NCBI RefSeq assembly: GCF_020085105.1
Contig: NC_058065.1
Location: 4,385,718-4,449,717 of the forward strand
From: Siniperca chuatsi
Lineage: Eukaryota > Chordata > Actinopteri > Centrarchiformes > Sinipercidae
Length of the DNA: 64,000 bases
Direction of reading: 5' to 3'
Both the position numbers and the translations under genes were made by a program. Positions 25,601 through 40,200 of this stretch are shown one piece after another (within the stretch, counting starts at the first letter, position 1; each line of letters starts with the position of its first letter). A model generated the notes under the pieces. It worked only from the letters and a program-made list of their open reading frames with translations, was not told the DNA's origin and ran no database searches.

Positions 25601-28245
25601 CCAGTAATCAACACAAATAACACATTTACAAAAACTTAGAGGAATAAGCTAGTAAATCAGTAGAAAAATCCAACAGCAATGTCTACTGAAGACCCTTTTT
25701 TTGCCTTTTTAGCTCTTGTAGCTGGCGTGTCTTTTGACACTGGTGGCTCACATGTAACTCAAACCTCCTACTAAATTGCCAGTGAGGGGATTTGTTCCGT
25801 CTTGAAACTCTTATTGGTGAACAAGTTTTTCTTCCCGAGCAGTACTGACGGGAAAGAGAGTTTTGAAATCTCAGCAGTGCCTGGTAATCACTGAATCATC
25901 ACTGGTATTGATAAACAAAACTATAAACCCTGCAGATGTATTATGGTTACTCCCTGCAGTCAAATTCTTAGCTTACTGCACCTGTAATATAATCTCAATT
26001 AAAAATACACAAGTGTTGGTGTTTTATTTTGGCTGTGAGGGGCCTCGTGACCAGTATGTGTCATTAGTTTACACTAAATATAAAGATGAGCCAGGAGTCA
26101 GCAAGGTCGTCTGATGGCTGGATGGATGAAGGAGGGGGATTTATTGACTCCCAACGTTTATTGGTTTGTCTTGTACAAATGTGAACCCGGCGAGTGCAAA
26201 CAGTGAACGTAATTGAACGGCAGACAACATGTCTTGGAGGGCCACATGAGATGACTCAGAATGGGGCGGTCCATTAGTTACACACATCGGCAGCAGCCTG
26301 GGATCTAGTGTGGGCTAACCTTGACCGCAGAGTGTATTTCTGTACAATTTTAGTTGTCTAAGACTTTCTCTCCTCTTTTGGTTTCTAAAAGTGTGAGATA
26401 AGCTGCAGAAGGTGTGCACGATATCATATTTTGGTTACCTTGACAGTAATGGTATTTGCAATATGAATTGTGATAATGTTTTTAAGGTTTAAGTTTTATT
26501 GTAAGTCCTTCTCTCTGTGCCTCCCTGCCTCCCCCTCCATTGATTGCTTCTTTATAAAAATGAATTGAAATGCCCATGCTGCAGGCTTTGTGATATTGCA
26601 ATATCGCTGCAAACTCAATACACAGTTCAGCTTTAAGCCCAAGTGGCACTTAACACACCCTTCAAATGAATCCAAACAATTTCAGCACAGAGGAGATTGG
26701 GGGTGTTGCAGATCCTTGTACATTACCCTGCAAGAGATAACGAGGAGTTTTAAATTGCTCGTTCTGTAAAGAATGTATGGTATGCAGTGGCTGACTGCAG
26801 CCCATTACGCACGAGGGACACGGGGCTACGCTGGTATGTGCTCCTTGTGCAAATGGTACAGTCGGCAGCGATTCACGGTGAGAGACCCAGGCGCTCTCCT
26901 GACCCGTCCGGCAGCCGGCCCCATCAGCGCTAATTGAGGCGGAGACCAATGGGCGTTTGTTGCTCGGGCATACCAGCGGGGATTAAAGGGATTGGATTCA
27001 GTTGCTGAGTGCAGTTTTTTTTTTTTTTTTAATGCGCACCCCCACCGCCACCGCTACCATGCTCCCACCTCCGGCCCTTGGAAAGAGTGCATTCTTTGTG
27101 ACCAGCTCCAGACCACCCCTGCCATGTCACGACACCATCTGATTGAGCATTAACATTGGACTCCAGCGAGACCCAGGCTGCTCTGTAAAATGACTCTCTA
27201 CTGTAAAGTAGTGTCTGGCTGTAAGCGTCTCTGCACAGACTAGACTGTTACCTCTCTATTCATTCAGACACAGCAACTAGATTACCACTTCTGCTCGAGA
27301 AAATATAAAGTTCTACAACTTTGCCACATTTTCCACTAAAATACATCATTTCATCTAAAGAACAAAACTCATCTGTCTCTGGACTCATCAGTACTCTTAT
27401 CTATTGCCCCAAATCTCCTCTATAATCAATTTTATGATTATTACCATCCGATACTTCACATCACAGTAACACTACTTAAGCACCAAGGTTACGTTCTAAC
27501 CATACTTTGTGCAATGGGACTTGAGAATCCGCCACCAGCTCTAAAATAGTGTGCAATATATACACTCAGGTGGTAATCTTGCTGTGGGCCGGTGGTCTCT
27601 CGTGCTGGCCCTGGTGCCTAATGCCTGTGATAGTCAAACAGCTATAAATGGTGTAAAAAATCTTTATCCAAGCCAGCCAGGAGCTGCCCTAAAGGCAAGT
27701 GGTGGGATGCATTTCTAACCGGCAGTGCCCACGTTTTAAAGTCGGGGAGGAAGGATTGATGGCGGTGGTGCTGAAAGAGAGGTCGGATGTGGAGAATTTT
27801 ATAGTTACCTTTTAGTTTGTTAAAATTATTTGAATTTTTTCCCCCCGACGTGATCTCCCAGTTACTGTGTGGATCAGCACCCACTCGTTTCTTGCTCCCG
27901 CTGTTGTGCCGTCAAGATGCAAGTTTTTCATAGCTCTTGTCACCAATCCTGTTATCTGTTCAAAATCTGTTTGTAATTTCCTTGCAAGATGGGGCAGGCA
28001 TGCACATGTAGCTTTTTATGGATTTTTTTATAACCAAGATATGCTATTTACAGTTAACTTATCTGTTTAATAAGCCACCTTCAGAAGAAGAATAGAGCAT
28101 GGGCCTTAAATTTCAGCGCGATTTTGCTTAGGGCTGTAGCCCCATCCAGTCCTGACAGCTTACAGAAGTTTGTCACCTGAACCCAACTTGACCCCGAAGC
28201 CATGTCAAATCTTTCAATTTCCCTCCCTCCATATCTCTCTGACAT

Positions 28246-28288
<43 letters not shown>

Positions 28289-31200
28289 AAACTTGACTGC
28301 TTCTTCTACTGCTCTACTGCACAACATGACAGAACTAGTGCAGAATAGTTGCAGGATATATGGAAGACCTTTTTCAGACGCTACCACTGCTTATTCAATG
28401 GGTGCAGCAAGGTGTTAACACTACTATGATTATAAGTTTTCTACTAAATGCAAAAGCTGTATTTAGTTGTGTCTTGAGTCCGTTGTGTGGGGGAGGAGTA
28501 TCAAATTGCATCAGCAGCAAGAACAAGCATTGCCTGCGAGCCAAGAGGCCAGCTCTGCAGTCTGCATTTTGACCCCTGACCTCAGCCTAAATTCTTCATT
28601 CAACACTATTCAAAAATCATCGCTTACATTTGTTTTTATCGCTGGTCGCACATATTCACACACAAACCAGCAGCCCCAACAACCATACATCACCTCAAAT
28701 CTATTTCATCTCTGCCCGGAAGCAGATGATAAGTTGATCCTTAGAACAAATTCCATCATAACGAACAATCCCTGCTCCTGGCAGGCACACAAAAAAAGTC
28801 TTGATGAATGACTTGTTTACCTACTTCAGTGCTTGCAGTGCAGAGTGCAGGCCTGGCCCGCCAAAATGCCACTTCATTATGAGGCTACAGAGCACAGTGC
28901 TGCACAGCCTGCCCCCGTGACCAGCCACAGAGAGGAAATTGGTTATTAGCTCCTGTATTCCTCAGCAGTTGTCAGGCAAAACATGCCTGATGGACAGCTG
29001 TTGTCTGAAATGTCACATTTTAATGCGCTTATTGACAGATGAGAAACTCACCTGTACTATTTTTCTTCTTTAAATTTCTTAGATTTTCTTTCTTTGGTGC
29101 TAAGCACATACTGCTGTGGTGTTTCCGCACTGCACGACCCAGAGATGTCACCTGTCAGTGAAACCAGAAACGTGAAGGCATTGCTTCCCGTGTGACAGGC
29201 AGAAAAAAGAAAAAGCTATCAGTGTGTTTGGAACAGCAAATTGCAAAGCTTTCTTGAACACGGTATAGGTTGAATCAGTGTGGTGTTAATACAATTGGCA
29301 ATGGAGACAAGCCATGTATACATTTATTTACATAAAGATGTGATTTGTGTTCAAAGCTGTGAGGGTAAAATGTAGCCTCTTTGGCAGGTGTTATTATTTC
29401 TCTCCTTACAGTTAGTGTTGCTGTTAAAACTCAGAGGAACAAAACTGTTTTTGCCTTCCTGCTACACAAGCTCAAGGATTCCTAAATTAATCAGGCACTT
29501 TATCTGTTTCACCAGCCAGCTTTAGTTTCGGAGTAGAGAGAGCAAAGCCCCCAGGCGTTAGCTGGCTACCTGCCAAGGTAGCCTAGTCGAAATTTCTCCA
29601 ACATTTGGCAGGTGGTTGGTGGTCATTTCCCACCCAGCATGCACCTCACTGGCCTGGCCGCAGATCAGACCAGAACCATCTCTGCCGTGTGGCTCCTACC
29701 TTGTAGCCCTCTCACTTTGCTATTAGAGAGACGTGCCAATATATAGGATCTGATGTAGCTCTCCCTTGTGATTTTTGTTTCCTCTTCGGAAGTCTGGCTT
29801 GTATTTTAGATGGACGCAGTGGTTGTGTCAGTTGAGTGAGAAAGTGAATCTGTGCTATTACTCAGCGCAAGCTACTTACTGTCTCATAAAAGGAAATGCT
29901 TAGAGGAGAAATTGCTTATGGTCATATTTCACAGTTGAATAGAGAATTGGGAGAGAAATAATGGAATAAAAAATAGTATTTTCGTGCAGCAGACGTCCGA
30001 AACCCAAACTTTGCATCTTGGCATTTTGAAGCACTCTTTAAGAAGTTTTCAGTTCTTTGAAGGGGATAAGTGGTTAAAATGTTCTTTGCTGGTTCAAAAC
30101 TGTATCTTCTTGCTGTATTAAATAATTTTCAACTGTCAGGACTAAGGCCAAGTTCAGACCAACAATAGCACTAATTCTACAGTTTGCACTTGTTGAGATG
30201 GAAGATGAGATGATTGTCGCAGTGATAACTCTCCAGATTTGTAAAATCCTGTCTCCATAGTATTATAAACTGATGATAAGCCTTCAGACTCGTAGATGTA
30301 CAGTATTACTTAAACCAGATGTCCAGAATTATATTTCTTCTTCTCATTGGTGCGCTGCCCCTTGTGTTTTTTAATGCAATACCATTTTCAGTCTGAACAC
30401 CTGTCAATACTCTTGCAATGTGGCCTTTTTCAAAACTTGTTAGCTTAATTTTACACAAAAACACAAATGGGAAAAGTATGAAAAAGTATGAACGACTTCT
30501 TTAAGATGGCACATTCTCCTAATTTGAATCTAGCTTAATGGCAACCTGTGTAGCTTGTTTCTTAAACTATGATTTAGTTAATTATCCGTAGCATTGCTGC
30601 GAATTTGCTCTGAATTATTTATTAAACATTTATGCTCTTAGAGCTTGAATCAATTTCGCGGATATGGTGTCCTTTTGATGCTTCATGTGAACGGGCCAGC
30701 AGCAAGTTGGCTATTTGTCAGCCTTCAGGTCTATCAAAGTTCACCTCGCTATCAAAGAGGAAAGTATCACCCTCTGCATCCTGCTCTCGGTGTCAGGGCC
30801 TCCACTGTAACTCTCAGATTCAGGTTCTCTCAATTGCCTCTACCTAGCGTGACCTCTTGGCCGCCATACAAAAGATTGGATTTTCAGAGCTGTCTGCAGA
30901 TAATCAGTCATTTCCTCCAGTCGCAGCAACTTTGCCAAGTTCACAATCTTTTTCATCTTCATATTACACTGTCTCTAGTGAATCACATCCCCTGTTTGCA
31001 GTCTAATTGTTCTTTAAAAAATCCTGCAATTGCCTTATCTGATCATTCTGTGGTTGCAGGAATATCTTGCACCCTTACAGTTTATTCCTTGTGAGTCTGG
31101 TGGGAACTGGGAGCTTAATCACTGTGGAAAAGAGCATCAGCTAAAAGCCCGCAATGTAAAATTTAAAATGTCAGAGTGAATTTTCAGAGCCACCAGGCAG

Positions 31201-34200
31201 CTAGCGAGGGGTGAGAAGCAGTTTTTCAGAAAACCCTAGTGGATTGAGAAGTGGGTCGGGAGTTTAGACGTTTTGCAGGGGAGGCATTGCTGAAATGTCC
31301 GCAGCTAAAGTGGGTCGCGGTTAACCTTGATAAATCTCTTGTATGACTGGAAGAGAGAAAGGAGCCTCTATGAAATGCTTTGTGGTCATTTCTTTTCACA
31401 AGAAGAAAGGAAATTGTGTAGGAGTAAAAACATGCATTCTGTAAGGTGTTGCAGCGATTTGATTGATTGTACTTCTGATACACTTGGGTTTTGTCCCTTG
31501 TGAGCAAATATTCATCTTGGTGAATAGCGAGATGCCTTGTGATAGACCAAATATTCATCTTAATGAATATTTGCAGGTGAAACTTTCCTTTTGAGTGAGG
31601 CCATCAATTAAACATCACAGAAACTCTTTGTTTTATTGTTGGAGTTCCTCAGAAGTGGCCTCACAATAACGCAGATCTGCATGGACACCATATGAAGTTT
31701 AAATAGATCTTATCTTTGCCCATTTACCCCCGCATGAACTGACCTTCCAGCGTGGTCTCACAGTCAGCCATTATTATCAGTTAATTGATATGCTGATTAA
31801 GACTTAATAGAATACCACTGCTTTTAGCCCTTTTCCCCCCTTTCTCTTGTTGCTTTGCTTTTTCTCTCTTGTTTCACTTGTTTTCAATCTTTTATTTTGA
31901 CACTGACATTTTCCTTTAGTACGTAATGAATTAAATATGTTACTTGTGTCAATACTAAGAAAACGACCTTGAATTAACAGCATGCGGCTATAGTCACCCA
32001 ATACTGTATTTCTTTCTCAATCTTTCACTCCAACAAACCTTATTACAGCAAACAAAGTGAGCCTGTGCCACTCATGTTTGACATTTCAATGCGTAAAATA
32101 TCTTTCGGAGACAAAGAGTCTTCTCTCTTTATTGCCTGGATGTGTGCTTGTGGGTGGAAGCCCTATTGTATGTCCTTGCACAATCGCTCGTGTAGGCTCT
32201 GCACTCGGTGACATTATCCGCTTTAGTGAACTCTGAGCTGCGACTTAGTCAGAAGATTGATTTCTCTGCTTTATATCCTTCATATCCGCCATACTGCCAG
32301 GCAGCTCTTGCCCACCTTTGGCACACAGCGCTATAGGCAGCCGGCCTGTACTGTCACCTCATTTCAGAGAAGTGATTGATTTGAGCTCTTAACGGCTGTA
32401 TTTACAACGGAGCACTGTATTTGCAGTTCACATGGTTCGCATCTCTTTCTCACACAGTGTAATACCTGAATGCAGGTGTTATCAATGGAGCTGTTGAGGT
32501 GTTGCAGCTTGCCTTGACTGAAGAACAAAGGCGACGGGCCTTTTGTCTTGTTTTTTTTTTAATTTGAGCACTGTCTTATTTAGAAATACATCGGTTTAGT
32601 GTCAATATACATGAGGTTAAGCTTGTCTTAGTGCGTACACTTTATAGGTATACACTCGAAGCCTTGACTTAGAGGGAGGAGCTCAGAAAGCAACTCATCT
32701 CACAGTTTGTAACTAGAGCTATAACAGTTTGTCAATTAATCAATTACTCGGTAACATCATACATTTATTTAGTCTTTTTTCAAGCAAAAATGCCAAACAT
32801 TTGCCTGTTCCTTCTCAAATGTGAGGATTTGATGCTTTTGTTTGTCTTGTGGGATTTCATATTTTTGGGTTTAGGGCTGTGGGAAATTATACTGGCCATT
32901 TTCACTATAACCTGACATATTATAGACAAAACCATTAAGGGACTAATGACAAAATAATCTGCAGATTAATCGCTTGTATTATAATATTAACACCTTATAA
33001 TGACCATCATGAACTAAAATCTCCTAATAAATAGTATGTTTCTACACGTTTTAGAGAAACTAAATTTGTATTATGTAGTACGTTTTTTGTTACTTTCTTA
33101 CGTCACCTGCTCTCTGTGTACTGCACGCTCATTATTACGAGTTGCTTGTAATGAAGTTGATGCAGGAACTTGGGCTAATCCTTGCTGCTTTCATTGTGAA
33201 TCACTCAGAGTAAAATGGAAATACGTATGCCAAGCACCTCGATGTAACGTCCATGGGGATGAGCACTAGCATGGCTAATGCTGTTTCACAAGAAGTGGCT
33301 AATGAGCTAACCTTCTGCTTTACCTCCGCATACCTTTTCATAATTATCGCCTTCAGCTCCCACGAGGGCCAGTGAAGTGAACGAAGTGAAAAGAAACCAG
33401 GCGTCATACAATGGACACTTAAACTGCTGAAGGGCCTGATGGAGTGGATAAACTTAGCAAACACAGCCAGGGATTTAGAGTCATATCATACATCACGGTA
33501 TAGCAGTATCACACTAGAGTCAGTTATTTCAGGACAGGGTCTTCCAATGAAAACATCAAATGTTTCCTTATCTTTTCTTACCTTCAGGTGATCTGTGGCT
33601 GGAAAATATTGTCTACCTACTCACATTTTTATCCATCGTTCGTCACCGGTCACAGCACAACATCTTTATTTTCTAAACTTACAGATGTGGTTGGAACAAG
33701 ACTGGAGGCAAACAACACCCTAAAGGGGATATCTAAAGGCTCATCCCAAGCAATTGAGTTCAATATATAGTATATATTTGCATTGTTTTCTTAAGGTTTT
33801 CTTCTTTTGGGGCGGTGTGACATTTTGTGCTTCTGACAGGATGTCCTGCCTTTTCAACAACTCTTCTTCACACCTAATCCCTGCTGTAGATTTGATTGTC
33901 TTGCTCAAGGGCATCTTGGCAGTAGTTTGTGGTGAAAAAAGGAGTTAATTTTCCTTTTCCTTGACTCGATTTTGCCAGCTCAAGCAGCGATTTGAACTCA
34001 TAAACTTTGCTTTTAGGTCTTAGAACTCTTGTTTACCTTCATTTGGAGCAGTCAGTGTAATCAAATATGTTTTTTATTTGATTAAACAAAATGTACAGTT
34101 AAAAACAAATCTAGAAAGTGATTCATTTGTATTAAATGCATTTTCAAAAAGTCTGCAGGAGGGAGTGAAATTAAGACCACATAAACCACACGTCAAATGA

Positions 34201-37200
34201 TGTAATCTTCCCTGAGGAATTATTTATGCTTATGTGCACGTTTGGGCAAACTCATTTTTTCCACATGCAGATATTAATATACCTTTTACTCGTGTTTTTC
34301 TTTGCTTCCATGTCTGCATGCAGTTTAGTCCGTATGTTCTACGATGTTCACATGTGTTTCTATGTAAGTGCTTTGTTTTTTGAAACAATTATTTCTGCAT
34401 TTTCAACATACTGTACGCTTGCTTGGGGACAATTTTTCTCTTCTCTCTCTTTGCCATCTGCTCTCAATCACAGTTCACAGTTGCACCTGTTGCTGTGAAA
34501 TAGTTTGGGGCTTCATGGGAAATGGATTTGACGAGAGAAAATGCCGTCAGTGCCGCTAAGAGGCAGAGTGACCTTGCATGCCAGTGAAGTAGCCACTCTC
34601 CTCGCTCTTCCATCTGCAGCTGTTAATGTAGTTGAAAAGAGACCTGTGGCGATTTCCAGAGCCCGGGTTGGCATTAACTACCTCTACTTAAGCAGCCATT
34701 TTATTGAAAAATATATGATCTTCCTAAAGGTAACCTCCATTACACAAGCTAAGCCCTAATTTCTGGAAGCTACTGTGACTAGAGACACGGTCAGGGCGGA
34801 CAGGACACTTTACCTCGGCGATGTTATTTCACTGGCAGAGGAGAGTGGATAATGGTCACCTAAATTGGAGCATTATTCTTTTTGTCCTGCACTTTTCTGT
34901 TAAATTATGGAGCGATTTTGAGACATTAAAAGCAACAATAAAACAATAAATAAAAGCTGGTAAGGTTAAGAGTGCAAATCCTTGCAGGCTGGAAGAATAA
35001 AAACAGATAATTTAAAGTTAATAAAATAGATATAAACAAATAAATAACAAATCCTATTTCTATACATTTTTGCTAACAGCCCTGACACCTCTGCCCAGGA
35101 GGGTTTCCTAAAATGTTTTCATCCCAAACCTCAGTAATCACGTTAGAACCTTAACATTAACTCCAACAACAAAAAAAACACACGTATAACACATATAATA
35201 TGATGGACATTATGGAATTGAAATAGACACCCATTACAGACCACGAACCCCAGTGGATCCAGTGGAAAAAGAGAGAAACCTGGCATGATGTGTCATTTAT
35301 ATATTTATTTAACATAAAAACCGACATGTTGCATGATTAGGGCTGCAGGCACTGAGAACAGTGCATGACTGCAAACTTTTTTTAGACTTATATCAGCAGC
35401 CTGAGGAGGTTTATAATGCATCTGTTTCCCAGGATGTGATGATCTGTTTTTCACACAAACTAGTCATATTTTCATAGTAGAGAGGAGTAAGCTGGCTGTT
35501 AAGTGTGATTTTCAGCAGAAATGTCTAAGTGAAAGGGAAAAAAATATCACCTTGATAAATACTAGAAGAATAAAAGAACTTTATTGGGTCTAGAACGTAT
35601 CATAAGATATCATTTATCATGGCATTGAGCACTGGACAACGCATCTGGATGACTGAGAGTCAACATTGACATCAGAACAGTTTAAACCTTCTTATTGAAC
35701 CTTTTTAGGAGCATGAACAAAATGATACATAGGAAGCAATCTAGGTTTCCTGTGTGTCTGAACCATTTGGTTTGCAGCGGGAGGAAGCAAGCAAACAGAG
35801 GCTGACTATCTTCAGTCTTGTCAGGAGTCTAAACTGGACTAACTGTCTGACAGGTGATGAGAGGCAGCGGCAGCAACACTACACTGACAAGCTGTCATGC
35901 AGTATTTTCCCCTGGATATCGGTTTGCGAAAAGCTGCTGCCTGTGTTCATCCGCAGGAAATCAGAGTCTCCTTTATTTTGGCGGGGGAGGGAAGTGGATT
36001 GGCTCGCTTCAGTTGTGTTTGTGAACAGGATTTTGGTTTCTCTTCTTTGTTCTATAACCTTATTTTCTCAGTCATGCCTGGCAGGCTTTTATTGTTCATC
36101 TTAGAAAAGCTTTCATTTTTCATTGGTGTATTGACTCTAAAGCACTTGGGAACTCTGGTAAAAGTACCACAGACGTACATTTTATTATTGCTAAATGTTT
36201 TACAATGTCACTATATCTCATGCTTTGAGGCTGTAAAAACATGTCCTTCCATCAGTTATTGATACAAAACTAAATGATCTTCTTTGTCAATGACAGGAAG
36301 GAGGAAAATAACTTTTTTTTTTGTCTCCCAGCCACAGTGGCTTGTAAATCCCCAAATTCAAAAGCTGCTTTGACAAGTTTTTAAGGGTCTACCTGGCAAA
36401 ATATTTGATAGAGTAATTGTTATTTTCCACCTTTATCTCCCCCACCAAAAGTCAACAGTGCATGGATGCTGCCTTAACAATGACACTCCTTCAAATTCAA
36501 AGAATTAAATTAAAGAATGCCCTCTTTGTCCTCTCCAGGTGCCATCCTGGGACGCTCGGAGACGCAGGAGTGCGCCTACTACAACTCCAGCTGGGAGAAG
36601 GAGCGCACCAACCGCAGCGGCATCGAGCCCTGCTATGGCGAGAAAGACAAGCGACGACACTGCTTCGCCACGTGGAAGAACATCTCTGGAACCGTGGAGG
36701 TCGTCAAGCAAGGCTGCTGGCTGGACGATGTCAACTGCTACGACAGGTACGCAGGAAGCAGCCAAAAATACAGGCATCCAGCAAATAATACCTGCAGCAT
36801 TTAGAAGTTCCTCAAAAGTCTTACAGTCCCTCAAACAAGGAAAAAATGAGCACTTCATGAGGCAGGTTCGACTCTGAATACACTTAAAGTCTCCTTGAGC
36901 ACAGTTTTTGTCCCTCTGTGTGCTTCTCCATCTGAATGACTTGCACAATGCAAAATTTTTAATTACCACAGACCGAGGAAATATTAATTGCTTAGTGAAT
37001 CTCCACTGAAATGGATTTAGCTTGATTGTATGCATCCAAGCCCAGAACAGTAAACAGATATTAATAGAGGGTATTATTATAGTTTCTTCCTTGCTAGAAC
37101 ATCAACCTGGCATCAGATGCTGGTTTGAGCCAGTTCTGCTTGTGTTTTCTTTTGATTCCTGAGCGATAAAGTTGCTGTAGATTCTGCTGCCCGCACAGTT

Positions 37201-40200
37201 TGGGTACCTCTGCTCAGACGGCGCCGCCTCGCCTCCCTGGAGAGGCCAGAGCAAGTCGAGGGCGGCTGCCACTTCCTTTGGCTTTTATCTGATGACTGTG
37301 TGAGTGTGAAAGAGTGTGTGTGTGATTGTTAGTGTACGTGTGTTTGCATATGAGTGTATTGGCGTGTGTAGGAGTTATTTTATAAATGTTTTTCTTTCAC
37401 ATCTTCTGCGGCAGAGAGGGAATGGAGAGGAAGGAGAGGAGTATGCTTTTTAGAAAACATGTCTTCTGCAGTGAGTGCATGGAGGATGGTTTTGTGCGTG
37501 CGTGTGTGTGTGTGTGCACTCACTCGCACTTAAAAAATGTAATTGCTTCCATGTCCTTTGCAGTGTGCAGGAGGAAAGAGAGAGATTTGTGAGTGTGTGT
37601 TTCTTGTTGCTAATTTCCACCTCAATGTCCTCTGCAGTAACGAGTGTGTGGAGAGGAAGGAGAGTCCCGATGTTTTCTTCTGCTGCTGTGAAGGCAACAT
37701 GTGCAACGAGAGGTTCCTGTACGCCCCTGAAGCGCCCCCACAGAGCGACCCGCACCATTCAACCGCCTACAGTATGTACAGTCCAACATGCACACACACA
37801 CAGCTATATTCCACTGAAAATGACAAACAGTCAGTGTTTGCACCAGGTTTGTGTTGCAGCTACACCTAGAGTGGATTTTCTTTGCTCTGAGTTAAAAAGT
37901 CAGCTTTCTTATATTATTTGTGTATTTAGGTTTACACCACTCTATACAGACGAACCAGGAGTTACGAACAAAAGTAGTTGTGGTAAAAGTTACTTTTCAG
38001 AGTAACTTGTTGTCTCGGTACTTGTACATAAATTTAGTCCGAATATTTCTAGTTAAATGTATAATTTACTTTTTTCTACCACCATTGAACTTTGCAGACA
38101 TAGTCCTCCACAAAGTGTGTGATATAAGGTACTGGATATTTGCCAGCTACTGAGCTTCCAAGTTTTTAATGCTTAAAAAATATTTAAGGATTTGAGAAAG
38201 GATAATACAATTAACAAAAGACATGAAAAGATATGTACTTTAATTGGTGCAGCCAGAGTTGAAATGGCAATGTTCTCACCTGGACAAAATCAACTAAATG
38301 TTGTAATTTAAAAGAATGTATCTCCTCATTAAAGCGCACGATTAAAGAAAAATATTAAAATTGTCTGATTTTGTAAAATCCAGTGAAAATGCTGCAGTTA
38401 AATCCATATCATTGTCAACCACTGCCAAAAGTGTAAGCATGAAGCCTTAAAATTAATATATTTATATTTGCTAATGCGTTAGCATTATTCGATAGTAAAA
38501 TGTAGTAGGCCAAAAGCACTGAACCTGCTATCAATCCAAATAATCTATAAGAGTTAGCACAGTGCCTGCTATCACTCAATATAGTGAATGCCTAATGCAA
38601 AAATATGTCACTGCCTTTACCAGCACATAGTAGTTTGTGTGCATTCACCATCCAATGGCAATTCTGGTGTCCTTGCACTTATCACTTTACAGCTAAATTG
38701 TCCAACAGGCCAGTCTGTCTCTTTGTATTCCTTTTTAAATTTGAGTTTCTGAAACCTGCTGTAGAGAAGAACATTTCACAATCAAATGCCCTGAGAGTCC
38801 CATGATGCAGCTGGTGCAACCCCATCGGCCCCTACCCATTTTTTCCCACCGTTTTTTCACCACCACCCTGAGGACAGCAGTGGCGGTCGGCATCCGAGCG
38901 CCGACGCTTTGACAGCACTGCCGAATCAGACTGTCACACCTTGTGATGGGAGGACAGGCTGAGCCAGCAGGCGTCACCCAGCGACTCCTGCAGGGGTCGG
39001 ACACAGTTCAGAGCTCTGTTATTTTTGGCAGGCGGATTACGTTATGTCACGAGATGGATTTGCTAATCCTGCTGCGCGTGTGCGTGTGTGTGTGTGTGTT
39101 TGCGTGCATTGATATGATCCCTAAGCACAGTAGCAGTAAGCTGTAAGCAGGGTTAGTGCCGCACTTAGAGATGATGAAGCACAATGTCAATGTGGCATCC
39201 TGTTTTTGTTTTTGCCTTTTCCTTTCGGTTTTCTCCTTGACAATGTCCATGACTTTTGAAATGATATTGCTTTATTTTTGTTTCTATGAAAATAAAATAA
39301 GCCAGTCATAAAGTCCTACCATGTTCATTTTTCTTCTTCTTTCCACTATCCTCTCTCTTTCTCTCCCCACAGCCACCTCCAACCCATTTTCCCAGAAGCC
39401 CCAGCTCTTCAGCACTCTGCTTTACTCGCTGGTTCCCATCATAGGCCTGGCCGCCGTCGTCCTCTTCTCCTTCTGGATGTGGAGACATCACAAACTGGCC
39501 TACCCAGCTGCCCTTGTCCCCACACATGTAAGTCCTTCCAGGGTTAAAAACTTTTTAGCAACTTGATCACTTGTTGTTTTCATCTTCGGTCCATAACAAA
39601 TGTAGTGCATTTCCAGAGGTCACCTGTCAATCAAACTGTGTGGCAGGGACTGTGGTGTCCTCTTTCTTCAAAGTTGCTGTTAATGCAGTTAGAGTTTCTC
39701 TTTTTGTCTATTCAGCCACGGTGGCCATCGCGTTCCACTTCATCTGTTAATTGCAAACAAAGGGGAAATGTAAAACGCGGCAGTTCCCACGTGGAAAATG
39801 ATTTATTTCCTGGAAACACATACTGCAAACACAAAAGCTTGGAAATAAACATAGGAATAACCACGATCGTTCAAAGTTAGCCCTGTAAAATGCAGTATGC
39901 ACAGAATGCTCGTACCACAAGCAGGTTAAAAATCTCACAATTTTTTGCAGAAAATGTCGGACTCATCTTTGGTTGATTTTGTTATTTATTTCCTACGTGA
40001 GTCAGTGCTCATTAGTTGCTCCTGTAAAAAGAAGACTCTTGTATTGTTTGAAGTTTACAATGGGATACAGTAAATACACTGTGCTCTGCCTTCTCTATTT
40101 AACCAACCTTCAGCTTCACCACTCATCTAGTTTCTCTAGTTTGTCAGTGGGCTGAAACAGCCTTGGCCTTTCCTGCCCCGTGCAGCAGAGGGACAGAGCT

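Larger units (their letters stand above)
16647..36538 (+). other. acvr2a: acvr2a intron 1 (19.9 kb)
   Basis: It starts GTGGGT and ends CTCTCCAG, splitting the Gly19 codon. It contains DNA-transposon remnants (20090-20818, 21762-22094), CGATTAAT-family repeats (19033, 22281, 32714), SINE-like fragments (24640, 31060), microsatellites (23418, 28249) and homopolymer runs. Patches of higher GC and CG content near 26790-26990 and 32160-32470 are the best candidates for conserved regulatory DNA. No alternative coding exon is recognised. Confidence 0.85.

Noticed and set aside
36505..37035. 176-codon minus-strand frame overlapping acvr2a exon 2
   Set aside because: It is the antisense shadow of a GC-rich exon; the sense strand is clearly the coding one.
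37475..38005. 176-codon plus-strand frame over acvr2a exon 3
   Set aside because: It is in a different frame from the receptor and extends through a GT repeat and both splice sites. Exon 3 in the receptor frame explains the conservation.
38810..39020. GC-richer patch in intron 3 that might be an extra exon
   Set aside because: Exons 3 and 4 join in frame without it, it encodes no recognisable domain, and its frames lack fitting splice sites.
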